Shown: positions 26,563-35,391 of the stretch, in pieces
Numbering within the stretch: the stretch's first letter is position 1
Layout of the letters: each line of letters begins with the position of its first letter
DNA from: Subtercola lobariae
GTDB lineage: Bacteria > Actinomycetota > Actinomycetes > Actinomycetales > Microbacteriaceae
Length of the DNA stretch: 64,000 nucleotides
Assembly: GCF_014640255.1 (NCBI RefSeq)
Contig: NZ_BMGP01000002.1
Span: 1 to 64,000 of the forward strand
Reading direction: 5' to 3'
Made by a program: the position numbers and the translations under genes
The notes under the pieces: model-generated
Told to the model about the DNA's origin: nothing
What the model saw: the letters and a program-made list of their open reading frames with translations, nothing else
Database searches by the model: none

Positions 26563-27018
26563 TCAGGCGCGGCGGGCTGCCCGCCGCAGGTACAGCGCGC
26601 AGACCGCACCCGTCACGATGATCAGCCCGAGCCACATCAGCCCGAGCCGAATCGCGTAGTCGAACGGCAGCACGGTGTCGTTCGCGGGCGTCAGTGTCTT
26701 GGCGTAGATCTCGGGAACGACCAGCAGCGTCAGAATCGCGCCCACTACGACGGCCCCCTGGATGATCACCAGCACCACCCGTGACACCCGGCGCCCGGCG
26801 CGGCGCGCCAGCACGCTGACTCCCAGCACAATGGGCGACAGAATCGCGTCGTGCAGAATGATCGCACCGAGCAGCCACACGGCAACTCCCACGATCTGCA
26901 TCGGGTTCTGCTTGGTGACGAGAAAGTACGCACCGAGCAGAAGCCCGACCACTCCCACGCCGAACAGCGTGAGCCGAACCTTCGCCATTGTGGGCGAGAC
27001 GGGAATGTTGTCGCTCAT
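26563..27018 (-). CDS. Small integral membrane protein, partner of the molybdopterin oxidoreductase
   Basis: The 151-residue protein has four predicted helices (residues 13-33, 36-60, 78-98 and 115-140) and no recognised domain. The ATG at 27018 overlaps the upstream stop by one base (TGATG), so it is translationally coupled to the oxidoreductase gene. It could be a membrane subunit or assembly partner for that enzyme; the evidence is only context and topology. Confidence 0.7.
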   Translation of the reverse strand: MSDNIPVSPTMAKVRLTLFGVGVVGLLLGAYFLVTKQNPMQIVGVAVWLLGAIILHDAILSPIVLGVSVLARRAGRRVSRVVLVIIQGAVVVGAILTLLVVPEIYAKTLTPANDTVLPFDYAIRLGLMWLGLIIVTGAVCALYLRRAARRA

Positions 27019-28352
27019 CAGCTCACCTCCAGCGAACTCAGCCATTTGGTCTGCAAAACTCCGGGGCGCCCTGGCGCGATCATGCGCGCCGGGTACCCGT
27101 GGTCGATGTCGAGCGTCTCGCCGTTGAGCGTCAGCGCCACCAGCGTGGTCGGGTCGCTCACGTACTCCGAGCCCATCTGCGTGACACGGTAGCCGCCCTC
27201 TTTCTCGAGGCTGGTGAGCGTCAACGCAGCACCAGACCCACCGCCCACAGCTTTCACCAGGCTCTGCAGCCGAACGCCCGTCCAGGTGGCCATTTGACTC
27301 CAGCCTTCGACGCACGAGATGGGCAGATCAACGGTGGTCTGCGGCAGAGCCAGAAGCTGGGCACGAGAGAACGTCTGTGCGATCGAACCGTTTTTCACGG
27401 TCAGAACCCAACTCGCATCCATCGCCGTCTCGGTCACCTGAGCGGCGGCGGCCGTGCGGTTGATGGGCACGGCCTGCGGCCCGATGCCCTTTTCGCGCGG
27501 CGCGAACACGTTGAACGGCTTCAGAAACGCGAACGACTGCCCGGCCGTCAACAGCACGACGGCACCCACGCCAGCGCCGATTGTCGCGAGAAATCCGCGC
27601 CGGCTGAGCGACGAATGGTGCGGAACCTTGGTCTCGCGCTTATCGGCAGGCATCTCGTCGACTGAGGGGGTGTCGTCGATCCAGCGAAAGAGCATGCCCG
27701 TGAGCCCCGCGGCCTGCTTCACGCCAGGGGCGCGTTGGATGCCCGGCGGCACGGCATCGATCAGCGGGGCATCCACCAGCTCGCGTTCTTCGGCACTCTG
27801 CCGGATGCCCGGCCCATACCCGTCGATCTTCTTCCAGTACTTCGAAATGATGGGCAGCTTCACGCCGATGTGAATGGCGAGCGAGCCGATGATCACGAAC
27901 GACAGCGCGAAGTGCGTCTCACGAAACCCGAACGGCCAGGGGTAGAACTGGTAAGTGTTCAGCAACCCGATGACGATCTCGACGAGCGAAGCGCCCACGA
28001 ACAGCGCAATGGAAGCCCGTTCGAGCAGGCCCTTGAACCCCGTGATGAGCGGCGTCTGAAACAGATTCGGAAAGACGGTGTACAGCTTGCCGAAGATCAG
28101 CGGAAAGCAGGCGATGCCTGCGGTGATGTGAATGCCCTGCGTGATCTGGTAAAGGTTCGCCGGGCTGGTGGGGAAGTGCATCCACGGCAGCGGATCTTGC
28201 AAGAAGTGGCTGTACAGCCCGGTGGCAAAGCAGATCAGAAAGGCGGTCGCCAGAAACCGGCCGAGCACAACGGCTAAGCGAGGATTACGCGTGGGAGCAG
28301 CGACGCTCTTTTGCAGGTTGAGAAGCAGGCGTCGCACGGGCTGGGTCTGCAT
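27018..28352 (-). CDS. Molybdopterin-dependent oxidoreductase fused to a cytochrome-b-like membrane domain
   Basis: In this 444-residue protein, residues 25-180 contain about four to five helices with several His residues, resembling a cytochrome b561/DUF4405-type membrane module. After a twin-basic stretch (SRRGFLATIGAGVGAVVLL, near residue 245) comes a sulfite-oxidase-type Moco domain with VDLPISCVEGWSQ, whose Cys would bind molybdenum. The protein is thus a fusion of electron-transfer membrane part and YedY/sulfite-oxidase-like part. The arrangement is known in actinobacteria; the substrate is not. It is divergent from the GT87-like gene by 39 bp. Confidence 0.85.
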   Translation of the reverse strand: MQTQPVRRLLLNLQKSVAAPTRNPRLAVVLGRFLATAFLICFATGLYSHFLQDPLPWMHFPTSPANLYQITQGIHITAGIACFPLIFGKLYTVFPNLFQTPLITGFKGLLERASIALFVGASLVEIVIGLLNTYQFYPWPFGFRETHFALSFVIIGSLAIHIGVKLPIISKYWKKIDGYGPGIRQSAEERELVDAPLIDAVPPGIQRAPGVKQAAGLTGMLFRWIDDTPSVDEMPADKRETKVPHHSSLSRRGFLATIGAGVGAVVLLTAGQSFAFLKPFNVFAPREKGIGPQAVPINRTAAAAQVTETAMDASWVLTVKNGSIAQTFSRAQLLALPQTTVDLPISCVEGWSQMATWTGVRLQSLVKAVGGGSGAALTLTSLEKEGGYRVTQMGSEYVSDPTTLVALTLNGETLDIDHGYPARMIAPGRPGVLQTKWLSSLEVS

Positions 28353-28379
28353 AGAACCTTATTCGGAGCCGAGGGGTGT

Positions 28380-28385
28380 TTAGAT
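28380..28385 (+). promoter_or_regulatory. Leaderless-type -10 box for the GT87-like gene
   Basis: TTAGAT, then 6 nt, then the GTG at 28392. It supports that start over the longer frame from 28311, which would overlap the divergent oxidoreductase gene. Confidence 0.45.
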
Positions 28386-28391
28386 AGGGCC

Positions 28392-29843
28392 GTGCGCACC
28401 TTGCTGACCGCGGTCACCCTCGCCGCGATGGTAGTGCTGACCATCTTGTCAGTGTCGACCCTCGGCTTCTTCGATCCGGGCGACTTCGGCGGTATCCTCT
28501 GGTACACCGTTGCGCTCTGGGCACTGTTCGTGCTAGCCGCGTTACTCGTGCGGCGAGTGCCGACACGCGCGGCGATTGTGCTGATCATCGCAGGGTCGGC
28601 CGTGCTGAGCGGGGCCGCGCTGGCCGGGCCGCCCAGCACGAGCACCGACTCGGCGCGGTACGCGTGGGATGGCATCGTGCAGAACGGGCAGGCTCAGCAG
28701 GGCCCGGTCGACGGCGTCTCGCCCTATACCTACGTGCCGGCCGATGACGCGCTCGCGCCGTTTCGCACGTCGTGGCTGTTTCCCGCCGCCGTGAACGACA
28801 GCGACGGGCATCCGCAGTGCGCCGAGAGCACGCGCGTCGAGCGCACCGTCTCACTGCCTTCGTTCGTGGTGATCTGCACCACCATCAACCGGCCGCAGGT
28901 GCACACCATCTATCCGCCCGGTGCCGAGCTCTACTTCGCGGGCGTTCGGTTCTTCGTGCCCACGAGTGCCGCCTATTGGCCGTTTCAGGTGGCGGGGGCA
29001 CTGCTCGCGGTGGGCACCAGCGTCGCGCTCGTGCTGGCGATGCTGCGCCGGCGTATCAACCCGCGCTGGGCCGTGCTCTGGGCCTGGAGCCCCTTCGTTG
29101 CGACCGAGGCGGTGACCAATTCGCACGTCGACGCGCTCGCCGCGCTGTTGCTGCTGCTGGCGTCGCTGTTCGTGGCCCGAGGGGCCGAGCGCTCGGCGAG
29201 ACCCCTGACCACCATTCTCGGCGGCGTGCTACTGGGGCTGTCGATCGCCGTGAAGCTGGTGCCGGTGATCGGGGTGCCGGCGCTGCTGCGGCGGCATCCA
29301 CTTCGCGTCGCGATACCGGCCGTGCTGACCTTCGCGCTGCTGTACGTTCCGTACGTGCTGGCTACGGGTATCGCCGTGATCGGGTTTCTGCCCGGGTACC
29401 TCGCCGAAGAGGGCTATGACGACGGCAGCCGGTTCGCGCTGCTCTCTGTCGTGCTGCCGGGGCCGGCGTCGATCGTTGCGGCGGGCATCCTGTTGCTGGT
29501 GACCGCTGTGCTAGTCTGGCGCCGAACCGACCCGGCCAACCCGTGGCTCGGCCAGGTGGTGATGATCGGCAGCACCATGCTCATCGTCACCCCGCACTAC
29601 TCGTGGTACGCCCTGCTGCTGGTGCCGTTCATCGCGCTCAGCAGGCGGTGGGAGTGGATGGCCGTGCCGGCCGCCCTCACCGCCCAGCTGCTGGTGCCGA
29701 CCCTCGACGTCTCCCGTGTTTCGTTCGCGCTCGCGATCATCGTCGTGCTGGCCGGCCTTGGTTACCGCACGTATCTGAAGCGGGTGTATCGCTACCCGGT
29801 CGCATCTGCGCAACCCGTGCAAGCTGCGCCATCCGGGCAATAA
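28392..29843 (+). CDS. GT87/DUF2029-like polyprenyl-phosphate-sugar-dependent membrane glycosyltransferase
   Basis: The 483-residue protein has ten or more helices. A conserved loop after the second to third helix carries STSTDSARYAWDGIVQNGQ and DGVSPYTYVP, as in GT-C mannosyltransferases of the DUF2029/GT87 group, which use polyprenyl-phosphate sugars on the outer face of the membrane. An Asp in the first loop is the expected catalytic base. It closes the sugar locus and may use a lipid-linked sugar made by the GT2 protein upstream; that link is inference from co-occurrence. Confidence 0.82.
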   Translation: MRTLLTAVTLAAMVVLTILSVSTLGFFDPGDFGGILWYTVALWALFVLAALLVRRVPTRAAIVLIIAGSAVLSGAALAGPPSTSTDSARYAWDGIVQNGQAQQGPVDGVSPYTYVPADDALAPFRTSWLFPAAVNDSDGHPQCAESTRVERTVSLPSFVVICTTINRPQVHTIYPPGAELYFAGVRFFVPTSAAYWPFQVAGALLAVGTSVALVLAMLRRRINPRWAVLWAWSPFVATEAVTNSHVDALAALLLLLASLFVARGAERSARPLTTILGGVLLGLSIAVKLVPVIGVPALLRRHPLRVAIPAVLTFALLYVPYVLATGIAVIGFLPGYLAEEGYDDGSRFALLSVVLPGPASIVAAGILLLVTAVLVWRRTDPANPWLGQVVMIGSTMLIVTPHYSWYALLLVPFIALSRRWEWMAVPAALTAQLLVPTLDVSRVSFALAIIVVLAGLGYRTYLKRVYRYPVASAQPVQAAPSGQ

Positions 29844-29933
29844 CCGACCAATACCAATCCTTTGGGGTGGGGGTGCCGAACCACTGCCACAAGATGCAAC
29901 CGCATCGCCTCCCACAGCCGAAGGATTTCTCTC

Positions 29934-30608
29934 ATGCGTAAATTCACTACCGCCGCACTGGCCATCGCTGCATCGGGTGCGCTCGCGTTCTCACTTGCTG
30001 CCTGCTCCTCCTCATCGACCACGTCGTCAGCGTCGTCACCGTCTGCGTCGACCTCGTCGACCCCGACACCGGTCGCGTCGATCCCGAACCTCACCGGTGT
30101 CGACACCGAGGTCACCGTCGACCCCGGATTTCTCGCCGCACTGAAAAGCCTGAACCTCACCCCCGGAGTGCTCGGCACCGCCACACTCTCCAGCGCCGGC
30201 GTACTCGCCTTCCCCATCACCTCCGGCAACGTGAAGTACTACGACCCGAGCCAGTCGTACCGCCCCTACGTGCAGGGCTCCATCGTGCACGACGGATCGG
30301 GCCTCAGCCTCACCGGCGGCGGCATCGAAGTCGACCTCACCAACTTCACCATCGACCCCGGCACCTCCAAGCTCTACGGCGACGTCTCAGCCAACGGCGC
30401 CTCGGTCGCCAAGCAGGCCTACCTCTTCAACCTCGACGGCTCAACCCTGAAGCCCCTGCAAACCTCAGGCGACACCGCGATCCTCGAGGGCACCACGGTC
30501 TACGTCTCGCCCGACGCCGCCGCACTGCTGAACAAGACCTACGGCACCACCGCCGTCACCGACAAGCTCGAAGTCGGCATCGCCAAAATCACCGTCAACA
30601 CCAAGTAA
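29934..30608 (+). CDS. Secreted lipoprotein, beta-rich
   Basis: The 224-residue protein has a signal peptide with lipobox (LAACSSSS, Cys near residue 24), a Ser/Thr-rich linker and a beta-rich domain from residue 45: VDPGFLAALKSLNLTPGVLG, then SSAGVLAFPITSGNVKYYD and GGIEVDLTNFTIDPGTSKLYG. The latter half resembles domains found on actinobacterial surface proteins, but I cannot name the family. AAGGA 8 nt upstream supports the ATG at 29934. A strong terminator follows. It stands alone between the GT87 gene and a dienelactone hydrolase. Confidence 0.72.
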   Translation: MRKFTTAALAIAASGALAFSLAACSSSSTTSSASSPSASTSSTPTPVASIPNLTGVDTEVTVDPGFLAALKSLNLTPGVLGTATLSSAGVLAFPITSGNVKYYDPSQSYRPYVQGSIVHDGSGLSLTGGGIEVDLTNFTIDPGTSKLYGDVSANGASVAKQAYLFNLDGSTLKPLQTSGDTAILEGTTVYVSPDAAALLNKTYGTTAVTDKLEVGIAKITVNTK

Positions 30609-30638
30609 CACCCCGCCGGGCATCCGGCAGCACCTGAA

Positions 30639-30666
30639 ACGGGCCCCGCCACCTGGCGGGGCCCGT
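30639..30666 (+). terminator. Strong hairpin terminator after the lipoprotein gene
   Basis: ACGGGCCCCGCC at 30639-30650 pairs perfectly with GGCGGGGCCCGT at 30655-30666 across a 4-nt loop, followed by TGTGCTGTG. It is the most stable simple hairpin I noticed in the window. The weak U-tract makes it intrinsic-like rather than canonical. Confidence 0.75.
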
Positions 30667-30694
30667 TGTGCTGTGACTGCACGCAGCCCACCCG

Positions 30695-30700
30695 TAGAAT
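30695..30700 (+). promoter_or_regulatory. Leaderless-type -10 box for the dienelactone hydrolase gene
   Basis: TAGAAT, then 6 nt, then the GTG at 30707, with no Shine-Dalgarno. Confidence 0.65.
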
Positions 30701-30706
30701 CTCACC

Positions 30707-31471
30707 GTGCCTTCTCCCCTTCGCACCGGATTCTCTTCTGGCTCGTTTCGCGGCTATCTCGCTGTTCCCGACCGACCGGTCAGCCAGTGGAAGGGTGCCG
30801 TCATCGTGATCCACGAGGTCTGGGGCCTCGTCGAGCTCATCACGAACGTCGCCGACCGGTTTGCCGCCGAGGGGTTCCTCGCACTCGCACCCGACCTGAT
30901 GGGCGAGCACGCCATCGACCCGGCGGTCGGCGCCGGGCTGCAGTGGAGGCTCACCTCACCCGATCTCGATGAGCAACGCGCGGCTCAGGCCCGGCTGGCC
31001 GAACTCGCGGCACCAGTCACTCAGCCGTCGTTCGCCGTCGCAGCCCTGACCCGGCTCGTCGAGTGCATCGATTTTCTCGCCGCACAGAAGGGCGTCGACG
31101 GCCGCATCGGCGTCACGGGGTTCTCGTTCGGCGGCAGCTACGCGGTGACTCTGGCGGTCGTTGACAGCCGAATTCGGGCATCCGTGCCGTTCTATGGCGC
31201 CGTCGCGCTGCCCTCAGCAGTGCTCGCCGACCTCGCCTGCCCGGTGCTCTACGTGGTGGGCGAAGACGACGAAGTGCTGATGGATGCACTGCCCGCGCTC
31301 ACCGAAACCATGCGCCACTCGGGTGTGTCTTTCACGCCTTACACGCTCTCCCGAGCCGGCCACGGATTCTTCGACGATTCGAACAATCGCGCCTATCGTA
31401 AAGAGGCCGCTACGGATTCCTGGGTAAAGTGCCTCGATTTCTTCGAAGAAGCTCTGTCTAGCCCGAATTAG
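30707..31471 (+). CDS. Dienelactone hydrolase family protein
   Basis: The 254-residue alpha/beta hydrolase has the DLH arrangement: VIVIHEVWGLVELITNVADRFAAEGF, LAPDLMG, nucleophile elbow GVTGFSFGGSYAV (here Ser takes the place of the classical Cys), a late Asp and GHGFFDDSNNRAYRKEAA with the catalytic His. It should hydrolyse lactones or esters. An oligopeptide-type ABC importer begins 136 bp downstream on the same strand; there may be no functional link. The start is GTG 30707 from the -10 spacing. Confidence 0.88.
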   Translation: MPSPLRTGFSSGSFRGYLAVPDRPVSQWKGAVIVIHEVWGLVELITNVADRFAAEGFLALAPDLMGEHAIDPAVGAGLQWRLTSPDLDEQRAAQARLAELAAPVTQPSFAVAALTRLVECIDFLAAQKGVDGRIGVTGFSFGGSYAVTLAVVDSRIRASVPFYGAVALPSAVLADLACPVLYVVGEDDEVLMDALPALTETMRHSGVSFTPYTLSRAGHGFFDDSNNRAYRKEAATDSWVKCLDFFEEALSSPN

Positions 31472-31551
31472 GCGCGCGATTCGTGTGAATCGACACACAG
31501 GGCGCTCGAAGTTTGCGTTCATGTGCACATCTTTGCGAATTGAACGGAGGC

Positions 31552-31566
31552 ACCCCTTCGAGGGGT
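31552..31566 (+). promoter_or_regulatory. Small hairpin in the leader of the ABC importer operon
   Basis: ACCCCT (31552-31557) pairs with AGGGGT (31561-31566) over a 3-nt loop TCG, 41 nt upstream of the substrate-binding-protein ATG. It may be an RNA stability or attenuation element; nothing identifies it as a known riboswitch. Confidence 0.3.
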
Positions 31567-31607
31567 TAATACTGAAACCCCCGCACCCCGCTGAAAGAGG
31601 TACCTCT

Positions 31608-33245
31608 ATGCCGTTCGCAACCCCTCGTACGAAAAGAGTGATCGGAGTGACGGCCGCTCTGGCCGCCTCCACCTTCGTTCTCGCCGGCTGCTCTGGCAGC
31701 GGAACCAGCTCGTCGACCGGCGCGGCCGCGAGCTCTATCACCATCGGCACGACCGACAAGATCACCACGATCGACCCGGCCGGCTCGTACGACAACGGTT
31801 CGTTCGCGGTTGAGAACCAGATCTACCCGTTTCTCATGAACACCCCGCTCGGCAGCCCCGACGTTAAGCCCGACATCGCGGTGTCGGCCGCATTCACGTC
31901 ACCCACCGAATACACCGTCAAGCTCAAGCCGGGGCTGAAATTCGTCAACGGAGACGATCTCACCTCGTCTGACGTGAAATTCAGTTTCGACCGCGTCGTG
32001 AACATCGCCGACGAGAACGGCCCTTCGTCGCTGCTCGGCAACCTCGTTTCGACAGCAGCGCCAGACCCGACCACCGTGGTCTTCACGCTGAAGACCCCGA
32101 ACGACCAGACTTTTCCGCAGGTGCTCTCAAGCCCCGCTGGCCCGATCGTCGACGAGCAGGTGTTCTCGGCCACAGCGCTGACACCCGACAACGACATCGT
32201 CAAGGGTCACCCGTTCGCCGGGCAGTACGACATCAGCACCTACGACTTCAACAACGCCATTCAGTACAAGGCGAACCCGAACTACCAGGGTCTGCTCGGC
32301 CCGGCGAAGACGCCGACCGTCAACGTGAAGTACTACGCCGACTCGTCGAACCTCAAGCTCGACATTCAGCAGAACAACATCGACGTGGCGTTCCGCAGCC
32401 TGTCGGCCACCGACGTTGCTGACCTCAGCACGAACAACAAGGTCAAGGTCGTCAACGGGCCCGGCGGTGAGATTCGCTACATCGTCTTCAACTTCAACAC
32501 CATGCCGTACGGCGCTACCACTACCGAGGCCGACCCGGCCAAGGCGCTGGCCGTTCGCCAGGCCGTGGCCGACCTGATCGACCGCAACGCCATCGCTACC
32601 CAGGTCTACAAGGGCACCTACACTCCGCTGTACTCCTACGTTCCGGCCGGTCTGACCGGCGCCACCACGGTGCTGAAAGACATGTACGGCGACGGCCAGG
32701 GTGGCCCGAGCCTCGACAAGGCGAAGTCGACGCTCGCTGCCGCGGGTGTCACCGGCCCGGTCACGCTCGACCTGCAGTACGTCTCTGAGCACTACGGCCC
32801 CTCGTCAGGCGACGAGTACGCGCTGATCAAAGACCAGCTCGAGTCGAGCGGTCTCTTCACCGTGAACCTCCAGACGACCGACTACGTGCAGTACTCCAAA
32901 GACCGCACGAACGACGTCTACCCGGAGTACCAGCTCGGCTGGTTCCCCGACTACTCCGACGCAGACAACTACCTGACGCCGTTCTTCTCTGCAGACAACT
33001 TCCTCTCGAACCACTACAACAACACCGCAGTGCAAGACGAGATCACGAAGCAGGTCGGTGAGACCGATCCGTCGGCTCGCACGTCAGAGATCGAAGACAT
33101 TCAGGCCAAGGTCGCCGGCGACCTCTCGACCATCCCGTACCTGCAAGGTGCGCAGGTGGCCGTGGTCGGCTCGAACGTGAACGGTGCGGCTGACACGCTC
33201 GACGCGTCGTTCAAGTTCCGTTACGCGGCGCTGTCGAAGGGTTGA
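31608..33245 (+). CDS. Oligopeptide/dipeptide ABC transporter substrate-binding lipoprotein (family 5)
   Basis: The 545-residue protein has a signal peptide with lipobox (LAGCSGSG, Cys near 25), then the SBP_bac_5 fold with ITIGTTDKITTIDPAGSYD, LKPGLKFVNGDDLTSSDVKFSFDRV and a conserved AVRQAVADLIDR segment. It should capture peptides or similar solutes outside the membrane. Its ATG at 31608 has AAGAGG 10 nt upstream; a longer frame to 31485 has no such site. The stop overlaps the permease start (TTGA at 33242-33245). First gene of a four-gene importer. Confidence 0.93.
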   Translation: MPFATPRTKRVIGVTAALAASTFVLAGCSGSGTSSSTGAAASSITIGTTDKITTIDPAGSYDNGSFAVENQIYPFLMNTPLGSPDVKPDIAVSAAFTSPTEYTVKLKPGLKFVNGDDLTSSDVKFSFDRVVNIADENGPSSLLGNLVSTAAPDPTTVVFTLKTPNDQTFPQVLSSPAGPIVDEQVFSATALTPDNDIVKGHPFAGQYDISTYDFNNAIQYKANPNYQGLLGPAKTPTVNVKYYADSSNLKLDIQQNNIDVAFRSLSATDVADLSTNNKVKVVNGPGGEIRYIVFNFNTMPYGATTTEADPAKALAVRQAVADLIDRNAIATQVYKGTYTPLYSYVPAGLTGATTVLKDMYGDGQGGPSLDKAKSTLAAAGVTGPVTLDLQYVSEHYGPSSGDEYALIKDQLESSGLFTVNLQTTDYVQYSKDRTNDVYPEYQLGWFPDYSDADNYLTPFFSADNFLSNHYNNTAVQDEITKQVGETDPSARTSEIEDIQAKVAGDLSTIPYLQGAQVAVVGSNVNGAADTLDASFKFRYAALSKG

Positions 33246-34339
33246 GTTCTCTCACCGCCCAGGCCGCCCCCGAGACCGCTGCCGAATCGACCACGTCGTT
33301 CAAGAAGCAGCGCACCGGGGGCGGCCTCGGCCGCTACATTGTCGTTCGGTTTCTGCTGATCATTCCGACGATCTTCATTCTGGTCACGCTCGTCTTCTTC
33401 TTGATGCGGCTGACCGGTGACCCCATCACGGCCGCCCTGGGTGGCCGGTTGAGCGGCAGCCAGCTGCACGAACGCATTCACGCCGCCGGCTACGACCGGC
33501 CGATTCTGGTGCAGTACTTCGAGTACCTCGGCCAGATCGCCACCGGTAACTTCGGCACCAGCATCAGCGACAATCGGCCCATCACCACGATTCTCGTGAC
33601 GTACGGCGCGGCAACCCTCGAGCTCGCGTTCTACGCCCTGATCGTGGCGTTCATCGTGGGCATTCCGCTCGGCATGCTCGCGGCGTACTTTCGCGACAAG
33701 GGGCAAGACGCCGCCCTGCGTGTGTTCGCCATTCTCTGCTACGCCACCCCGGTGTTCTTCGCCGGCATTCTGCTGAAGCTCATCTTCTCGGTGTGGCTGA
33801 ACGTGCTGCCGGTGGCCGGCCGGGCCAGCACGGGCAGTGAATTCGAGATGCAAGACCTGCCGAACAAAACCGGCTTCTACCTCATCGACGCCTTTCAGAC
33901 CGGCGACCCTGCGGTGATCAGCGATGTGCTGCTGCACGCGGTGCTACCCGCACTCACCCTGGGGCTGCTGACCGCCGGCATCTTCTTGCGTCTCGTTCGC
34001 ACCAACGTCATCGGCACTCTCAACACCGACTATGTGGATGCCGCGCGATCCCGCGGCGTCAGCGAGTACCGACTCGTGCGCAAACACGCCTACAAGCCCG
34101 CGCTCATTCCCATCATCACGGTGATCGGCCTGCAGATAGCCCTCTTGCTCAGCGGCGCCGTGCTCACCGAATCGACCTTCGAGTGGAAAGGGCTCGGCTT
34201 TCAGCTGGCCCAATACCTCGGAGCCCGCGACTTCGTCGCCGTACAGGGCATCGTCGCCCTGCTCGCCGTGATCGTCGCCTTGACCAACTTCGTGGTCGAT
34301 GTGGCTGCTGCCATCATCGACCCGAGGGTGAGGTACTGA
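33242..34339 (+). CDS. Oligopeptide/dipeptide ABC transporter permease (DppB/OppB-like)
   Basis: The 365-residue permease has an N-terminal helix (GRYIVVRFLLIIPTIFILV, residues 30-50), a conserved MRLTGDPI loop, then five helices with the EAA-type loop DYVDAARSRGVSEYRLVRKHAYKPAL around residue 265 that contacts the ATPase. Start is TTG overlapping the binding-protein stop by 4 nt. It ends 2 nt before the second permease gene. Confidence 0.92.
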   Translation: MSSLTAQAAPETAAESTTSFKKQRTGGGLGRYIVVRFLLIIPTIFILVTLVFFLMRLTGDPITAALGGRLSGSQLHERIHAAGYDRPILVQYFEYLGQIATGNFGTSISDNRPITTILVTYGAATLELAFYALIVAFIVGIPLGMLAAYFRDKGQDAALRVFAILCYATPVFFAGILLKLIFSVWLNVLPVAGRASTGSEFEMQDLPNKTGFYLIDAFQTGDPAVISDVLLHAVLPALTLGLLTAGIFLRLVRTNVIGTLNTDYVDAARSRGVSEYRLVRKHAYKPALIPIITVIGLQIALLLSGAVLTESTFEWKGLGFQLAQYLGARDFVAVQGIVALLAVIVALTNFVVDVAAAIIDPRVRY

Positions 34340-34341
34340 GT

Positions 34342-35391
34342 ATGAGCGCTGAAACCCAGCGGCCCGAAACGAAGCCGCGCATGCAGGAGCCCCGCAAGCA
34401 GAGCCTGCTCGCCCGGCTGCCCGTGGTGCACCAGTTGCGCCAGAGCGTTGGCTTGCAGCGCGGCATGCTCATCGCGGGCCTCATCATCACGGCGGTCTAC
34501 GTGATCTCGGCCGTGTTCGCGCAGTGGATCGCGCCCTACGGATTCGCACAGCTGCGCAACGCGAGCGGGCCGTTCGGCTCGCAGCAGCCACCGAGCCCGA
34601 GCCACATCTGGGGCACCACCGTGGGCGGATATGACGTGTTCTCCCGTGTCATTTGGGGCGCGCAGACGGCGCTCGAAGTGATGGTGGTGGCGATCATCCT
34701 CTCGATCTTCATCGGTGTGTTCTTGGGGCTGATGTCGGGGTACCTCGGCGGCTGGCTCGACCGCATTCTGGTGGTGATCGCCGACGCGATCTACGCCTTT
34801 CCGTCGCTGCTGCTCGCTATCGTCATGTCGATTGTGATCTCGGGCGGTCAGTCGAGTCTCTGGGGCGGAATCTTCGCCGCCGCGATCTCCATCACCGTGG
34901 TTTACATTCCGCAGTACTTTCGGGTGATTCGGTCAGAGGCCGTGCGCATCAAGAACGAGGCCTTCGTCGAGTCGGCCATGGTCATCGGCGCGTCGACCCC
35001 GCGAATCATGTTTCGGCACGTGCTTCGCAACTCGACACGTACCCTGCCGTTGATCTTCACGCTGAACGCGTCTGAAGCGGTTTTGACGCTCGCCGGCCTC
35101 GGCTTTCTCGGTTTCGGTATTGAACCCACAGCCGCGGCCGAGTGGGGGTACGACTTGAACAAATCGCTCTCAGATGTGACAAGCGGCATCTGGTGGACGG
35201 CGATCTTCCCCGGCCTCGCCATTGTGCTCTCGGTGCTCGGCGTGACGCTCGTGGGCGAGAGCCTCAACGACCTCGCCGACCCGCGACTACGCGGTCGTCG
35301 TGCGGTGGCGGCTGCCCCGGTAGCTGCTGCATCAGATTCAGAGCCGGTTGATGTCGCGCCTGTCGCCGCAAAGTCAGGAGACAGCCAGTGA
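34342..35391 (+). CDS. Oligopeptide/dipeptide ABC transporter permease (DppC/OppC-like)
   Basis: The 349-residue permease begins with a hydrophilic segment of about 35 residues and a helix (GMLIAGLIITAVYVISAVFA), followed by five more helices and the EAA loop EAFVESAMVIGASTPRIMFRHVL near residue 220. The ATG at 34342 has GAGG 9 nt upstream, and a longer frame from 34183 lies inside the first permease gene. It overlaps the ATPase gene by GTGA. Confidence 0.92.
   Translation: MSAETQRPETKPRMQEPRKQSLLARLPVVHQLRQSVGLQRGMLIAGLIITAVYVISAVFAQWIAPYGFAQLRNASGPFGSQQPPSPSHIWGTTVGGYDVFSRVIWGAQTALEVMVVAIILSIFIGVFLGLMSGYLGGWLDRILVVIADAIYAFPSLLLAIVMSIVISGGQSSLWGGIFAAAISITVVYIPQYFRVIRSEAVRIKNEAFVESAMVIGASTPRIMFRHVLRNSTRTLPLIFTLNASEAVLTLAGLGFLGFGIEPTAAAEWGYDLNKSLSDVTSGIWWTAIFPGLAIVLSVLGVTLVGESLNDLADPRLRGRRAVAAAPVAAASDSEPVDVAPVAAKSGDSQ

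Noticed and set aside
26458-26621. Extension of the LCP frame past 26457
   Set aside because: The sequence after the shift is unlike any LCP end and the next frame supplies the family-typical end.
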